From Bradyrhizobium retamae (GTDB taxonomy: Bacteria > Pseudomonadota > Alphaproteobacteria > Rhizobiales > Xanthobacteraceae), in NCBI RefSeq assembly GCF_001440415.1, contig NZ_LLYA01000035.1, forward strand, positions 1-64,000: a DNA stretch of 64,000 nucleotides, read 5' to 3'. How positions within the stretch are numbered: the first letter of the stretch is position 1; each line of letters opens with the position of its first letter. The notes under the pieces are model-generated. The model saw nothing but the letters and a program-made list of their open reading frames with translations, was not told where the DNA came from and did not search any database. The position numbers were made by a program, and so were the translations under genes. Below are positions 53,929 to 63,171 of the stretch, in pieces.

Positions 53929-54558
53929 TTGCCTGCCGCCCTTGCTTGCCCATATTCAGTGCATACGCCCAAGCACTGGGACCAAGGATTGACCGGACAG
54001 CTCGCACTATTTCCCGAAGGCCGGCCCGATGGCCTGCAATACGCGGCCGAATTCATCTCGCGCGAGCTTGAGCGCGAGCTCATTGGCCATGTCTCGGCGT
54101 TGCCGCTGCAGCCATTCCAGTTCGGCGCGTTTGAAGGCAGGCGCCGCGTCGCGTCGTTCGGGTTCCGCTACGATTACACACTGCAGCGATTGCAGCCGGC
54201 CGAGCCGATTCCGGTATGGCTCGGTCCGCTGATCGAAAAGGTCAAAGCGTATGGCGGGCCCTCGACGCACGTCGCGCAGGTTCTCTGCACCGAATACGAT
54301 ACCGGCGTCGGCATTGGCTGGCACCGCGACAAGCCGCATTTCGGCAGGATCTTTGGCCTGTCGCTCGGATCGTCCTGCAAGTTCCGGTTTCGCCGGGCGG
54401 CGGGCGAAAAATGGCAGCGCTACATGCTCGAGGCCGCGCCGCGCTCGGTCTATATGATGTCCGGCGAGTCCCGCGAGGTCTGGGAACACAGCATTCCTCC
54501 GGTCGAGGCGAAGCGCTATTCGATCACGTTCCGCACGATGGCTGATCGAAAGACCTGA
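53929..54558 (+). CDS. alkB: AlkB-type 2-oxoglutarate/Fe(II)-dependent dioxygenase
   Basis: AlkB proteins remove alkyl lesions from DNA or RNA bases by oxidation. The 209-residue frame (TTG 53929; GTG 53959 is also possible) has the core beta-barrel with the iron triad: His and Asp in GIGWHRDKPHFG, His in EVWEHSIPPVEAKRYSITFR in parts. The second Arg of KRYSITFR binds 2-oxoglutarate. Other features are RVASFGFRYDYTLQRL and VYMMSGESREVWEH. The catalytic set is complete. It is monocistronic and cytosolic, and start choice does not affect the fold, which begins near LALFPEG. Confidence 0.87.
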   Translation: MPAALACPYSVHTPKHWDQGLTGQLALFPEGRPDGLQYAAEFISRELERELIGHVSALPLQPFQFGAFEGRRRVASFGFRYDYTLQRLQPAEPIPVWLGPLIEKVKAYGGPSTHVAQVLCTEYDTGVGIGWHRDKPHFGRIFGLSLGSSCKFRFRRAAGEKWQRYMLEAAPRSVYMMSGESREVWEHSIPPVEAKRYSITFRTMADRKT

Positions 54559-54614
54559 CGGCTCGGCTGCTTGGTCTGATAAGCTGGCTACCGATTCAGA
54601 TACCGCAGGATGCG

Positions 54615-55853
54615 ATGGCAAGACGTACCGGCAGCGCCGACTTACCCCTGCATGGCGGGCGCGTACCCGCCTGGCTCGGGGTACGCATGTCCTCGCTCGG
54701 CGCAATCGTCACCCAGGCGATCGTGCATCATTACGGCCGCGACGAATTCCTGCGGCGGCTATCGCATCCGTTCTGGTTTCAGTCGTTCGGCGCTGTGATG
54801 GGCATGGACTGGCATTCGTCCGGCATCACCACCAGCGTGATCGGCGCGCTGAAGCGCGGGCTCAAGCCGCTGGAGAGTGAGCTTGGGATTCATGTCTGCG
54901 GCGGCCGTGGCCAGCACTCCCGCAAGACGCCGGACGAGCTTCGCTTGCTCGGCGAACGAACCGGCTTCGACGCTCCCCAATTGGTTCGCGCCAGCCGCCT
55001 CGTTGCCAAGGTCGACAGCGCCGCGGTCCAGGACGGTTTTGACCTTTATCTTCACGGCTTTTTCGTTACCGATGACGGCAAATGGACGGTCGTGCAGCAG
55101 GGCATGAACGGAGACAAGCGGCAGGCGCGGCGTTACCATTGGCATTCCGAGCAGCTCGAAAGCTTTGTCGACGAACCGCATAGCGCAATCGACGGCCCGC
55201 AGCAGGGCGAGATCGTCAACCTCACCGACCACCGTGCCGGGCGGTCGCGCGCGGCGCAGCTTGAATTGCTGAGAGAATTGGGGCCGGATGGCATCGCCAA
55301 TGAACTGGCGGTTATCGAACGCAAGGAGCCGGCCCAAGCCTTGCTGCCGCATCTGGTGATGCCGGCGCATCATGACGTCAGGTCAAGCGATGTCTTCAGC
55401 CGGCGCCTGCACGGCACGCTTGCCGCCGCCGCCGAGCGCGGGCCGGTCGATTTTCCGGAATTGCTGCTGACGCCCGGCGTCGGCCTGCGCACGGTGCGTT
55501 CACTGGCGATGGTTGCCGAAGTCGTCCACGGTGCGCCGTATCGGTTCAGCGACCCGGCGCGTTTCTCGCTGGCGCATGGCGGCAAGGACCGCCACCCGTA
55601 TCCGGTCCCGCTCAAGGTCTACGACGAGACCATTCGCGTGCTGAAGTCCGCGGTGCAGAACGCAAAACTCGGACGCGACGAGGAAATGCAGGCGTTGAAG
55701 CGCCTCGATGACCAGTCGCGCCGGCTCGAATGCTCTGCGGAGGGGCCGTCGCTGGACGCGTTCATCGCACGAGAGCGTGCGGCCTCTCCAGAGCTCGACG
55801 GCCGCTCGGTGTTCGGATGGGAAGCGGAGTTGAGCGCGCGCAAGAGCAAATGA
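54615..55853 (+). CDS. DUF763 domain protein
   Basis: The 412-residue protein shows the DUF763 layout: RRTGSADLPLHGGRVPAWLG at the N-terminus, HVCGGRGQHSRKTPDELRLL, YLHGFFVTDDGKWTVVQQGM, RYHWHSEQLESFVDEPHSAI and LLTPGVGLRTVRSLAMVAEV with a helix-hairpin-helix-like PGVG. The conserved His/Asp residues and the HhH element hint at nucleic acid processing, but no activity is established. It starts 56 bases after alkB, so the two may share a transcript and a repair-related role, which is inference. Confidence 0.88.
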   Translation: MARRTGSADLPLHGGRVPAWLGVRMSSLGAIVTQAIVHHYGRDEFLRRLSHPFWFQSFGAVMGMDWHSSGITTSVIGALKRGLKPLESELGIHVCGGRGQHSRKTPDELRLLGERTGFDAPQLVRASRLVAKVDSAAVQDGFDLYLHGFFVTDDGKWTVVQQGMNGDKRQARRYHWHSEQLESFVDEPHSAIDGPQQGEIVNLTDHRAGRSRAAQLELLRELGPDGIANELAVIERKEPAQALLPHLVMPAHHDVRSSDVFSRRLHGTLAAAAERGPVDFPELLLTPGVGLRTVRSLAMVAEVVHGAPYRFSDPARFSLAHGGKDRHPYPVPLKVYDETIRVLKSAVQNAKLGRDEEMQALKRLDDQSRRLECSAEGPSLDAFIARERAASPELDGRSVFGWEAELSARKSK

Positions 55854-55860
55854 GCACGGG

Positions 55861-55892
55861 CTCTCCCTTTCCCGTGAAGAACGGGGAGAGGG
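55861..55892. repeat. Short palindrome of family D between convergent genes
   Basis: CTCTCCCTTTCCCGT is mirrored imperfectly by ACGGGGAGAGGGAAAG. It lies just past the DUF763 stop and before the convergent MuiA-like gene, and may serve as a terminator. Confidence 0.6.
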
Positions 55893-55944
55893 AAAGTCGC
55901 GCGCCGCGGCGCCAGGCCGCGCTCCATAAATGTGTGCCGCAGCC

Positions 55945-57597
55945 TCAGCCCGCCGGCAGCATCACCACGCCCTTGTCCCTGGGCCAGCGTATCCGCCAGG
56001 CGAAGTTGATGTCTCTCAGCTCACCCGGCTTGGCCTCGAATGCCCACTCCAGCACGCCGCGTCTGTCGCGGATGTTGCTTGCGGTCGGCGGCGTCGTGGA
56101 CGACAGCATTTCGACCTGGATTTCCTCGTTCTCGCTGACCGGCAACTGGTCCTCGATCGCGATCCGGATAGGGAAATCATGGCCGTTGCGCACGGTGGTC
56201 TTGAACGCGCGCTCGTCGGTCTTTGAGGTTGTCACGATCAGGCCAGCCGATCCCTCGTTGCGCTTGAGAACCGCGCGTTCGATCTTGATCTTGTCGTCGG
56301 CGCCGAAGCCGAGCCGCACGGTCTCGTCCTTGGCCGCGGCGGCCATCTGCCCGCGGCCGACAAACACGCCGTCGCGGTAGATCGAGACGCGTCCCGGCAA
56401 TAGCGGCGCGTCCTCGTTCTGCTTGAAGCTGGCTTCGAGGAATGCGGTCGGGTCCTTCACCGGCGCGGCGCGGACCGCGAGATCGGGGGCGATGGTTGCG
56501 GTGGAAATGCGCAGACTCTTGGCGCCTTCGCTGGCGCCGAGGCTGACGCGACCGGGAATTTTGAACACCACCTGGAAGCCGCTGACATCGGCCGCGGCCT
56601 GCTGTTCGTCGGCACGTTCGGCGAGGGATTCCGCCACCTTTGCGGCAGGCGCCGAGCGCAATCTATTATCCATCGCGCCGCTGACGGACGCTTGAGGCCG
56701 CGGCGGTTGCGGGTACTGCACGATCAGCGGATTGAGCTCGGGCGCGCTGCCGCCGCGCGCGGTCCGCACGGTCGACACACTGAGCGCGACGTTCGACCAG
56801 TCCTCGCCGGTGGCCTGCGTGATTTCGGCGCGGCGCACCAGTTCGAGCGCGGGCTTGCGATCTTTCGCGCCGGTATCGAGACGGGCATCATAGAGCGGCG
56901 TCCAGCGCGCACTGCGCACCGCATAGGTCACGCGCAGCGTCGCCTTGCTCGCGGCGGCCGCTGCGAGCTCGATCCGCACCTCCAGCTTGTTCGGCGGCTT
57001 CTGGGCCTTGTCCTGTTCGAGGCGTGCGATTTCGCGGTCGAGGTCGCGCTGCTTGCGCTCGGCATCGCGGATCGCGGCGTCGGTGCTGGCGACTTCTTCG
57101 CCAACCGCGGCAAAGGCCGCGCGCCATTCAGATACGGGCCGCGCCTCGCCTTTTTCGCCGATCCCGACCGGCGCGGTATCCGCAAATCGCTCGGCGAATT
57201 TGCGCCGCGCTCTCGCCGCATCGATTACGCCCTGCAGGTTGACGCGCTCGTCCTTCAGCGCCTCGATGCGCTTGTCGAGTTCGGGCAAGTTGATCGGCGG
57301 CGCCGCGCGCGGCGACTTGGCGTCGATCGCGCCGATCGTGAGCTTTGCGCCGGCCTCACCCTCGACCCGCAGCGACGTGGGGTCGAGCGTCAGCGGAAAA
57401 TCCTTGAGAAGAGCGGAATTTTCACCGGCCGGCAGATCGAGCGTGACGAGGCGCGTTACGCTGGCGCCGTCGGGATAGACGGTGACAGCATCGACCGCCG
57501 AGCTCGCGGCGATGTCGGCGGCCTGCGCCTCACCGGCGGCAAGCGCCGTCAGAACGACGAGGCTCGTCGTCAAAAAGCTGTTCGCAATCAATCGCAT
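55945..57597 (-). CDS. MuiA-like (mucoidy inhibitor) exported protein, DUF4139/DUF4140
   Basis: From ATG 57597, after CAGGAGGGTATCC, the protein is 550 residues. It has a signal peptide (to about residue 26, EAQA) and an N-terminal DUF4140 segment (VDAVTVYPDGASVTRLVTLD, LPAGENSALLKDFPLTLDP). A coiled-coil follows (AIRDAERKQRDLDREIARLE), then the C-terminal DUF4139 domain (TYAVRSARWTPLYDARLDTG, GEDWSNVALSVSTVRTARGG, and WAFEAKPGELRDINFAWRIR near the end). The family name comes from an old exopolysaccharide phenotype, and its biochemical role is unknown. It is expected in the periplasm. Confidence 0.88.
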   Translation of the reverse strand: MRLIANSFLTTSLVVLTALAAGEAQAADIAASSAVDAVTVYPDGASVTRLVTLDLPAGENSALLKDFPLTLDPTSLRVEGEAGAKLTIGAIDAKSPRAAPPINLPELDKRIEALKDERVNLQGVIDAARARRKFAERFADTAPVGIGEKGEARPVSEWRAAFAAVGEEVASTDAAIRDAERKQRDLDREIARLEQDKAQKPPNKLEVRIELAAAAASKATLRVTYAVRSARWTPLYDARLDTGAKDRKPALELVRRAEITQATGEDWSNVALSVSTVRTARGGSAPELNPLIVQYPQPPRPQASVSGAMDNRLRSAPAAKVAESLAERADEQQAAADVSGFQVVFKIPGRVSLGASEGAKSLRISTATIAPDLAVRAAPVKDPTAFLEASFKQNEDAPLLPGRVSIYRDGVFVGRGQMAAAAKDETVRLGFGADDKIKIERAVLKRNEGSAGLIVTTSKTDERAFKTTVRNGHDFPIRIAIEDQLPVSENEEIQVEMLSSTTPPTASNIRDRRGVLEWAFEAKPGELRDINFAWRIRWPRDKGVVMLPAG

Positions 57598-57698
57598 GGA
57601 TACCCTCCTGAACCGCCCGCCGGATGGCGGCGGACAAACAACGCCCACCACTCCCGGTCATGAGACGCAGCGAAGAAGGAATCGGTTCGATCGGGATT

Positions 57699-57723
57699 TT
57701 CGCCGCGGCAGCACCGCGGCGAA
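57699..57723 (-). terminator. Perfect GC-rich hairpin downstream of serA
   Basis: TTCGCCGCGG (57699-57708) pairs with CCGCGGCGAA (57714-57723) around CAGCA. It begins 38 bases past the serA stop on the minus strand. No T tract follows in that direction, so it may pause rather than terminate. A run of nine Cs lies at 57731-57739. Confidence 0.45.
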
Positions 57724-57760
57724 GGATCTTCCCCCCCCCGGAAGGAATGGGATGCGCGCT

Positions 57761-59350
57761 TTAAAACGCCAGCGCCTTGGCCTGCTTCACCTGCGGCAGC
57801 GCCTGCACCTTGGCAAGCACGTCGGCCGGCACCGGGCCGTCGATCTCGACCAGCGCGATGGCGTCGCCGCCCTGCTTGACGCGGCCGAGATGGAAGGTGG
57901 CGATGTTGATCTTGGCGTCGCCGAGCAGGCTGGCGAAGCTGCCGATGAAGCCGGGCTTGTCCTCGTTGGTGACATAGATCATCGACTTGCCGAACTCGGC
58001 ATCGACCCGGATGCCCTTGATGTCGACCAGCCGCGGCTTGCCGTCGTGATAGACGGTGCCGGAGACGGATCGCTCCTGCCGTTCGGTGGTGACGGTCACC
58101 GTGATCAGGCTTTCGTAATCGCTCTGCGCCGCGCGCACGATCTCGTCGACCACCATGCCGCGCTCTTTCGCGACGACCGGCGCGGAGACCACGTTGACTT
58201 CGCCCAGCATCGGGCGCAGCAGGCCCGACAGCACCGCCGAGGTGATCGCCTTGATCTTCATCTCGGCGACGTGTCCCTCATAGGTAATCTGGACTTTCAG
58301 GATGCCGCTCTCGGTGAGCTGGCCCGCGAAAGAGCCGAGCTTTTCGGCGAGCTCGATGAACGGCTTCAGCTTCGGCGCTTCCTCCGCCGTGATCGATGGG
58401 AAGTTCACCGCATTCGAGATCGCGCCGGTCAGGAGATAATCCGACATTTGCTCGGCAACCTGCAGCGCGACGTTCTCCTGCGCTTCGGTGGTGGAGGCGC
58501 CGAGATGCGGCGTGCAGATCACGTTGGGATGGCCGAACAGCACGTTCTTGGTGGCGGGCTCCTCGACGAAGACGTCGAAGGCGGCGCCGGCGACATGCTT
58601 GGAATTCAGCGCATCGAGCAACGCCCGCTCGTCGACCAAACCGCCGCGCGCGCAGTTGATAATGCGCACGCCCTTCTTCATCTTGGCGAGCGCCGCCGCG
58701 TCGATGATGTTCCTGGTCTTCTCGGTCAGCGGCGTGTGCAACGTGATGAAGTCGGCGCGCCTCAGCAATTCGTCGAGCTCGACCTTCTCGACGCCGATAT
58801 CCTTGGCGCGCTCCGGCGACAGGAACGGATCGAACGCGACGACCTTCATTTTCAGGCCGAGCGCGCGGTCGGCGGCGATCGAGCCGATATTGCCGCAGCC
58901 CACCACCCCTAAGGTCTTGCCGGTGATCTCGACGCCCATGAAGCGGTTCTTCTCCCACTTGCCGGCCTGCGTCGAGGCGTCGGCCTGCGGAATTTCACGC
59001 GCCAGCGCCAGCATCAAGGTGATCGCGTGTTCGGCGGTCGTGATCGAGTTGCCGAACGGCGTGTTCATCACGATGATGCCCTTGGCGGTCGCCGCGGGAA
59101 TCTCGACATTGTCGACGCCGATCCCGGCGCGGCCGATCACCTTGAGCTTCTTGGCCTTGTCGATGATCTTCGCGGTCGCCTTCGTCGCGGAGCGGATCGC
59201 CAGGCCGTCGTAATTGCCGATGATCTCGGCGAGCTTGTCCTTGTCCTTACCGAGATTGGGCTGGAAGTCGACCTCGATGCCGCGATCTTTGAAGATCTGG
59301 ACGGCGGCGGGAGATAGCGCGTCGGAAATGAGAACTTTGGGTTTGGTCAT
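57761..59350 (-). CDS. serA: D-3-phosphoglycerate dehydrogenase
   Basis: SerA oxidises 3-phosphoglycerate to 3-phosphohydroxypyruvate, the first step of serine synthesis. From ATG 59350 the protein is 529 residues, the long form. It has a catalytic domain with GVVGCGNIGSIAADRALGLK, Arg in NCARGGLVDERALLDALNSK, Glu in FVEEPA and His in ICTPHLGASTTEAQENVALQ in parts. Then come an intervening substrate-binding (ASB) domain and a C-terminal ACT domain (RLVDIKGIRVDAEFGKSMIY, PGFIGSFASLLGDAKINIAT) that may sense serine. serC lies upstream on the same strand, so the two form a serine operon. Confidence 0.96.
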   Translation of the reverse strand: MTKPKVLISDALSPAAVQIFKDRGIEVDFQPNLGKDKDKLAEIIGNYDGLAIRSATKATAKIIDKAKKLKVIGRAGIGVDNVEIPAATAKGIIVMNTPFGNSITTAEHAITLMLALAREIPQADASTQAGKWEKNRFMGVEITGKTLGVVGCGNIGSIAADRALGLKMKVVAFDPFLSPERAKDIGVEKVELDELLRRADFITLHTPLTEKTRNIIDAAALAKMKKGVRIINCARGGLVDERALLDALNSKHVAGAAFDVFVEEPATKNVLFGHPNVICTPHLGASTTEAQENVALQVAEQMSDYLLTGAISNAVNFPSITAEEAPKLKPFIELAEKLGSFAGQLTESGILKVQITYEGHVAEMKIKAITSAVLSGLLRPMLGEVNVVSAPVVAKERGMVVDEIVRAAQSDYESLITVTVTTERQERSVSGTVYHDGKPRLVDIKGIRVDAEFGKSMIYVTNEDKPGFIGSFASLLGDAKINIATFHLGRVKQGGDAIALVEIDGPVPADVLAKVQALPQVKQAKALAF

Positions 59351-59376
59351 CTGAATGTTTCCTTCAGGAAATCGAT

Positions 59377-59476
59377 CGTCGTCCGGCCGAAGCGCCTCTT
59401 GGCGCGTAGAGCCGGGATCCATACTCCGTGCTGTGGTTATGGGTCCGGCTCGCGCTTCGCTTGGCCGGGACGACGG
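59377..59476. repeat. Palindromic repeat filling the serC-serA gap, family E
   Basis: CGTCGTCCGGCCGAAGCG (59377-59394) is mirrored by CGCTTGGCCGGGACGACG (ending 59475). The centre contains GGATCCATACTCCGTGCTG and GGTCCGGCTCGCGC. The pattern is a well-known Bradyrhizobium intergenic repeat. It occupies most of the 137-base space between the two serine genes. Confidence 0.8.
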
Positions 59477-59487
59477 CTAAACAGGAA

Positions 59488-60660
59488 CTAAGCCGCCTTT
59501 GGCAGCGCGGCCTTGGTCTCGGCAAACGCCCAGTCGATCCACTGCGTGAGCAGCGCGACGTCGGAGGCCTCCACCGTGGCTCCGCACCAGATCCGCAGGC
59601 CCGCGGGCGCATCGCGGTAATAGGCGAAGTCGTAACCGGCGGCTTCCTTCTCCACCAGCGCAACCAGCTTCTTGGAGAACTCGGCCTGCGCGTCGGCGGT
59701 CAGTGAGGTGATCGCGGGATCGACGAACTTCAGGCACACCGAAGTGTTGGAGCGGATCGATGCATCCTTGGCCAGGAAGTCGATCCACGGCGTTTTCGCC
59801 TTCCAGTCCGACAGCACCTTGGTGTTGGCGTCGGCGCGCGCGATCAGGGCTTTCAGCCCGCCGATCGATTTCGCCCAGTTCAAGGCATCGAGATAGTCCT
59901 CGACGCACAGCATCGACGGCGTGTTGATGGTCTCGCCCTCGAAGATGCCCTGGTTGAGCTTGCCGCCCTTGGTGAGGCGGAAAATCTTCGGCAGCGGCCA
60001 AGCCGGCTTGTAGGTCTCGAGGCGCTCCACCGCGCGCGGTGAGAGGATCAGCATGCCGTGCGCGGCCTCGCCGCCTAGCGCCTTCTGCCAGGAGAACGTC
60101 ACCACATCGAGTTTTGCGAAATCGAGTGCTTGCGCAAACGCAGCCGACGTCGCGTCGCAAATCGTGAGGCCTTGGCGGTCCGCGCTGATCCAGTCGGCGT
60201 TCGGCACGCGCACGCCTGAAGTCGTGCCGTTCCAGGTGAAGACGATGTCGGAAGCCGGATCGGCTTTGCTCAAATCGGGAAGATCGCCATAGCCGGCGTG
60301 CAGCTTGGTGACGTCCTTGAGCTTCAATTCCTTGACGATGTCGCTGACCCAGCCCTCGCCGAAGGATTCCCAGGCGATCGTGGTGACGGGGCGCGCACCG
60401 AGCAGCGACCACAACGCCATTTCGACCGCGCCGGTGTCGGACGCCGGCACGATACCGATCTTGTAGTCGGCCGGCACTTCCAGCACTTCGCGCGTCAATT
60501 CGATCGCGAGCTTGAGCCTCGCTTTACCGATCTTCGCGCGGTGCGAGCGGCCAAGGGCTGCGTCCTTGAGATTTTGGGGATTCCAGCCGGGGCGCTTGGC
60601 ACAGGGGCCGGAGGAAAAGTGCGGCACGTTCGGCCGCGAAGCGGGCTTCGCTACGGTCAT
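59488..60660 (-). CDS. serC: Phosphoserine aminotransferase
   Basis: SerC transfers an amino group from glutamate to 3-phosphohydroxypyruvate using PLP. The 390-residue product, from ATG 60660, is the alphaproteobacterial form: [40 protein letters not shown], the PLP-lysine in [20 protein letters not shown] and the closing [24 protein letters not shown] [16 protein letters not shown]. It precedes serA on the same strand, giving the first two serine-synthesis steps together. A GC hairpin lies in its short leader. Confidence 0.95.
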   Translation of the reverse strand: MTVAKPASRPNVPHFSSGPCAKRPGWNPQNLKDAALGRSHRAKIGKARLKLAIELTREVLEVPADYKIGIVPASDTGAVEMALWSLLGARPVTTIAWESFGEGWVSDIVKELKLKDVTKLHAGYGDLPDLSKADPASDIVFTWNGTTSGVRVPNADWISADRQGLTICDATSAAFAQALDFAKLDVVTFSWQKALGGEAAHGMLILSPRAVERLETYKPAWPLPKIFRLTKGGKLNQGIFEGETINTPSMLCVEDYLDALNWAKSIGGLKALIARADANTKVLSDWKAKTPWIDFLAKDASIRSNTSVCLKFVDPAITSLTADAQAEFSKKLVALVEKEAAGYDFAYYRDAPAGLRIWCGATVEASDVALLTQWIDWAFAETKAALPKAA

Positions 60661-60718
60661 GAATCTATCCTTCCAGATAGTAAGCCTCCCGTTGGGGGGA
60701 GGTGTCCCGCCGCGGTCA
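60661..60718 (-). promoter_or_regulatory. Possible structured leader of serC
   Basis: CCTCCC (60685-60690) and GGGAGG (60697-60702) form a hairpin 25 bases before serC, in the short gap after the 71-residue gene. Alphaproteobacteria are known to carry a conserved 'serC' leader RNA at this position. I cannot verify a match without the covariance model. Confidence 0.35.
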
Positions 60719-60934
60719 TTAGGGGAATCGGGCCCGATCGTCAAGAAGCTTCGGGCGCTTCACGCTCGATTGATGCTCCTCGTCCACGCAGGGAGCCGGC
60801 TCGTGCTGCAGAAGTTCGGCGGCATCGGTGACCAGTTTGGCGGCCTCTTGCCGGCTCGAGACCTTCAAAATGCTGATGTCCCCGGCCTGCACGACATATT
60901 CGCTTCCGATCCGGACAATCGAATATTTTTTCAT
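60719..60934 (-). CDS. Small hypothetical protein, 71 residues
   Basis: From ATG 60934 the product begins [20 protein letters not shown], a beta-strand-like start with alternating hydrophobic residues. A helix [27 protein letters not shown] and a polar tail follow. The [14 protein letters not shown]...[16 protein letters not shown] pattern is familiar from short rhizobial proteins of unknown function. It ends 58 bases before serC on the same strand and could be co-transcribed with the serine genes. Confidence 0.65.
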   Translation of the reverse strand: MKKYSIVRIGSEYVVQAGDISILKVSSRQEAAKLVTDAAELLQHEPAPCVDEEHQSSVKRPKLLDDRARFP

Positions 60935-61112
60935 TGGAAATCCCCAAGCTGCCCAAAGCCCCCATGGGAGAGCCCGGCATAGCGGAGACGTTCGGGTCCG
61001 TAAAATCACGGACGCATGCGTAGTTTATCGGTTGTTAACCGGATCGCACAGCGACGACTACCTCAGGCATTCGTCGCAAGCACGCTTCAACCGCGGTTGG
61101 CTGATCTTTATT

Positions 61113-61184
61113 CTGACGCGTTTTCTTTGCGCGAACCGGATGCCATCCCGCATCAAGTGCGGGACAGGCTTCGCTCGAAAACGC
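61113..61184. repeat. GCGTTTTC-type rhizobial palindrome with internal hairpin
   Basis: CTGACGCGTTTTCTTTGCGC is mirrored by GCTTCGCTCGAAAACGC. CATCCCGCA and TGCGGGACAG form an inner stem absent from the 20858 copy. It sits between the 71-residue gene and the GNAT gene. Confidence 0.7.
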
Positions 61185-61192
61185 CACAGCGA

Positions 61193-61663
61193 TCAAAATC
61201 GCAAGGTCATGCCGACATGGCTGCGCGCAAAGCCGAGCCGCTCGTAAAACCGCTGCGCGTCGACGCGGGTGTGATGCGTCAGCAATTCGACCAGTCTGCA
61301 TTCCCTCGCGCGCGCCTCCACAATCGCCCACTGCACCATTTGCTCGCCGATGCCGCGGCCGCGGCAGTGGCTGGCGACGCGGACATCCTCGATCAGGCCA
61401 CGCGATGCGCCCTGCGAACTCAGCCCGGGCAGAATGCATAGCTGCAGGCAACCGACCACGGCGCCTTCGCCGTCGTCGGCGACGACGAGAAGGATGTTCG
61501 GGTCGAGCTGCAGCCTTTCAAATGCCGTGACATAGGATTGCGGCAGTGGGTCTTCGATCCGCTCACGCGCACCGCCGAGCGGATCGTCAGCTAGCATGGC
61601 GATGATGGTGCCGACGTCCTCGCGGCGCGCGGCGCGGATGGTGACCTCAGGGATGGCAGACAT
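61193..61663 (-). CDS. GNAT-family N-acetyltransferase
   Basis: The 156-residue protein has the GNAT fold: TIRAARREDVGTIIAMLADD at the N-terminus, AVVGCLQLCILPGLSSQGAS, the acetyl-CoA loop VASHCRGRGIGEQMVQWAIV with R-G-x-G-x-G-like spacing, and DAQRFYERLGFARSHVGMTL with the usual FYERLGF near the end. The acceptor is unknown. It ends 18 bases before the GST gene start region on the same strand direction and may share its transcript. Confidence 0.9.
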   Translation of the reverse strand: MSAIPEVTIRAARREDVGTIIAMLADDPLGGARERIEDPLPQSYVTAFERLQLDPNILLVVADDGEGAVVGCLQLCILPGLSSQGASRGLIEDVRVASHCRGRGIGEQMVQWAIVEARARECRLVELLTHHTRVDAQRFYERLGFARSHVGMTLRF

Positions 61664-61680
61664 GACGATTTCCGGTGAAG

Positions 61681-62271
61681 TCAGCGCGCCGATGGCAGGC
61701 CGAGAAATTTTTCGATCTCGGCGATCCAGCGGCGCACTGCGGCATAGCCGTCGAGATGAAAGCCGCCTTCGTGCGCCACGCGTGTATAGGCCAGGAGCGA
61801 GACGTCGGCGAGCGTAACGGCCTCGCCGACCAGAAACGGCGTCAGCGCAAGCTGGTGCTCCATCCGCGTCAGCGCCGCATAGCCGCGCTTGACCTTTTCA
61901 GGGTCGAGATCGGATGCCGGCTTCTTCAGGTAGAACATCTGGAAGCGGCAGACGGCGATGTAGGGCTCGTGACTGTATTGTTCCCAGAACAGCCACTCGT
62001 CCATCTTCGCTTCCGCGAACGCATCCTGCGGAATGAGACGAGAACCGCGGGCGAGATAGCGGATGATGGCGTTGGATTGCGCCAGCGTGCGACCGTCGTC
62101 GAGTTCGATCGTCGGCACCTGGCCGGCGCCATTGCGCTTGAGAAATTCCGCCGTCCGCGTCTCGCCCTTGAGCGTATCGAGCGCCATCCAGGTGTAGGGC
62201 AGCGCGAGATGGTCGCACACCCACTTCACCTTCAGGCAATTGCCGGAATTGGTATCGCCGTAGACCTTCAT
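61681..62271 (-). CDS. Glutathione S-transferase family protein
   Basis: The 196-residue protein has an N-terminal thioredoxin-like domain (MKVYGDTNSGNCLKVKWVCD, GAGQVPTIELDDGRTLAQSN with the cis-Pro and SNAI loop) and a helical C-terminal domain (WLFWEQYSHEPYIAVCRFQM, FLVGEAVTLADVSLLAYTRV). Ser in NSGNC occupies the usual activating position. It may conjugate glutathione to electrophiles or bind hydrophobic ligands. It is cytosolic. The short spacing to the GNAT gene suggests a pair. Confidence 0.92.
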   Translation of the reverse strand: MKVYGDTNSGNCLKVKWVCDHLALPYTWMALDTLKGETRTAEFLKRNGAGQVPTIELDDGRTLAQSNAIIRYLARGSRLIPQDAFAEAKMDEWLFWEQYSHEPYIAVCRFQMFYLKKPASDLDPEKVKRGYAALTRMEHQLALTPFLVGEAVTLADVSLLAYTRVAHEGGFHLDGYAAVRRWIAEIEKFLGLPSAR

Positions 62272-62352
62272 GCGCCGCCCTCGTTAGGGCGATAGTGCAA
62301 CAGGCGGCGGCAATTCTGTCAACGGCGCCGGAGCGGCGCCGCCGTAGCGGGA

Positions 62353-63171
62353 TCAGAATTTGTAGCCGAGGCCAGCGCGGACCGTGTTGATGGTGGTATC
62401 GACGCTCGAAGTAAACCGGAGATACTCCCACTCGGCGCGAAGGAAAAGGCCCGCGTATAGCATCACATCGACGCCGACACCGCCGGCGAAACCGGTGATG
62501 AAATGAGAGTTGGCGTTGTCCGTCAGGCTACCACCTCCCGAGTAGTTGGGCAGCGGTGGAATGGCCGAGCCGACATATTGATAGTTAGCGGCATAATCGG
62601 CCCTGCGGTTGATATTCGCCTGCCCCATTGCAATGCCGGCAAATCCATAGGGCAAGAAGTTGTCGATAGCGTATCCGCCGCGCACCCGCAGCGAGCCGTA
62701 ATCGGTGACTTTCATCGACGCGCTCGAGGATATCGCAACGGTGGACACATAGTCGGCCGGATACTGAAACGAGCGGGCTTGCGCGCCGCTGTTGGCTCCA
62801 AAAAAATTGCCATGGGTGTAGTTCAGTTCGATGGCGACGACGGCTTCGGTCCACTGCCAATTATACCCGATGAACCCGCCAAAGCCGCTATTTTGCATAT
62901 GGGCCTTGCCGTGCACCGGCCACCTCGAGATGCTGAACTCCGATTCCAGATCGAGATTGTTCATCAGCTTGGCGAGCAAGTCCTGGCCGGAATTGGTGAA
63001 GTCCATGTCCGCCGCGCCGTGAGAAGCGTGGCCACCGATATAGCCGCCGCCCCAGTTGACGTTGCTTGCGCTCAGTCCGTCGGTGAAGCTGCCGCGGAGA
63101 AACGGCATATCAGCCGCCTGCGCACCACTTACCGCTCCACACATCACCGCAACAAATAAAAAACGACGCAT
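62353..63171 (-). CDS. Outer-membrane beta-barrel protein (Omp25/RopB-like)
   Basis: From ATG 63171 the protein is 272 residues with a signal peptide (MRRFLFVAVMCGAVSGAQAA). It has alternating aromatic strands (VNWGGGYIGGHASHGAADMD, GFGGFIGYNWQWTEAVVAIE, YGSLRVRGGYAIDNFLPYGF) and the C-terminal YEYLRF...VRAGLGYKF-like ending (EWEYLRFTSS, TVRAGLGYKF). The final Phe is the usual barrel-assembly signal. Such 8-stranded proteins are abundant in rhizobial outer membranes. It lies 211 bases downstream of another barrel gene and after its terminator. Confidence 0.9.
   Translation of the reverse strand: MRRFLFVAVMCGAVSGAQAADMPFLRGSFTDGLSASNVNWGGGYIGGHASHGAADMDFTNSGQDLLAKLMNNLDLESEFSISRWPVHGKAHMQNSGFGGFIGYNWQWTEAVVAIELNYTHGNFFGANSGAQARSFQYPADYVSTVAISSSASMKVTDYGSLRVRGGYAIDNFLPYGFAGIAMGQANINRRADYAANYQYVGSAIPPLPNYSGGGSLTDNANSHFITGFAGGVGVDVMLYAGLFLRAEWEYLRFTSSVDTTINTVRAGLGYKF

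Noticed and set aside
57482..58912. 476-codon plus-strand frame opposite serA and muiA
   Set aside because: It crosses two genes and the gap between them; the product is His/Asp/Arg-rich shadow sequence.
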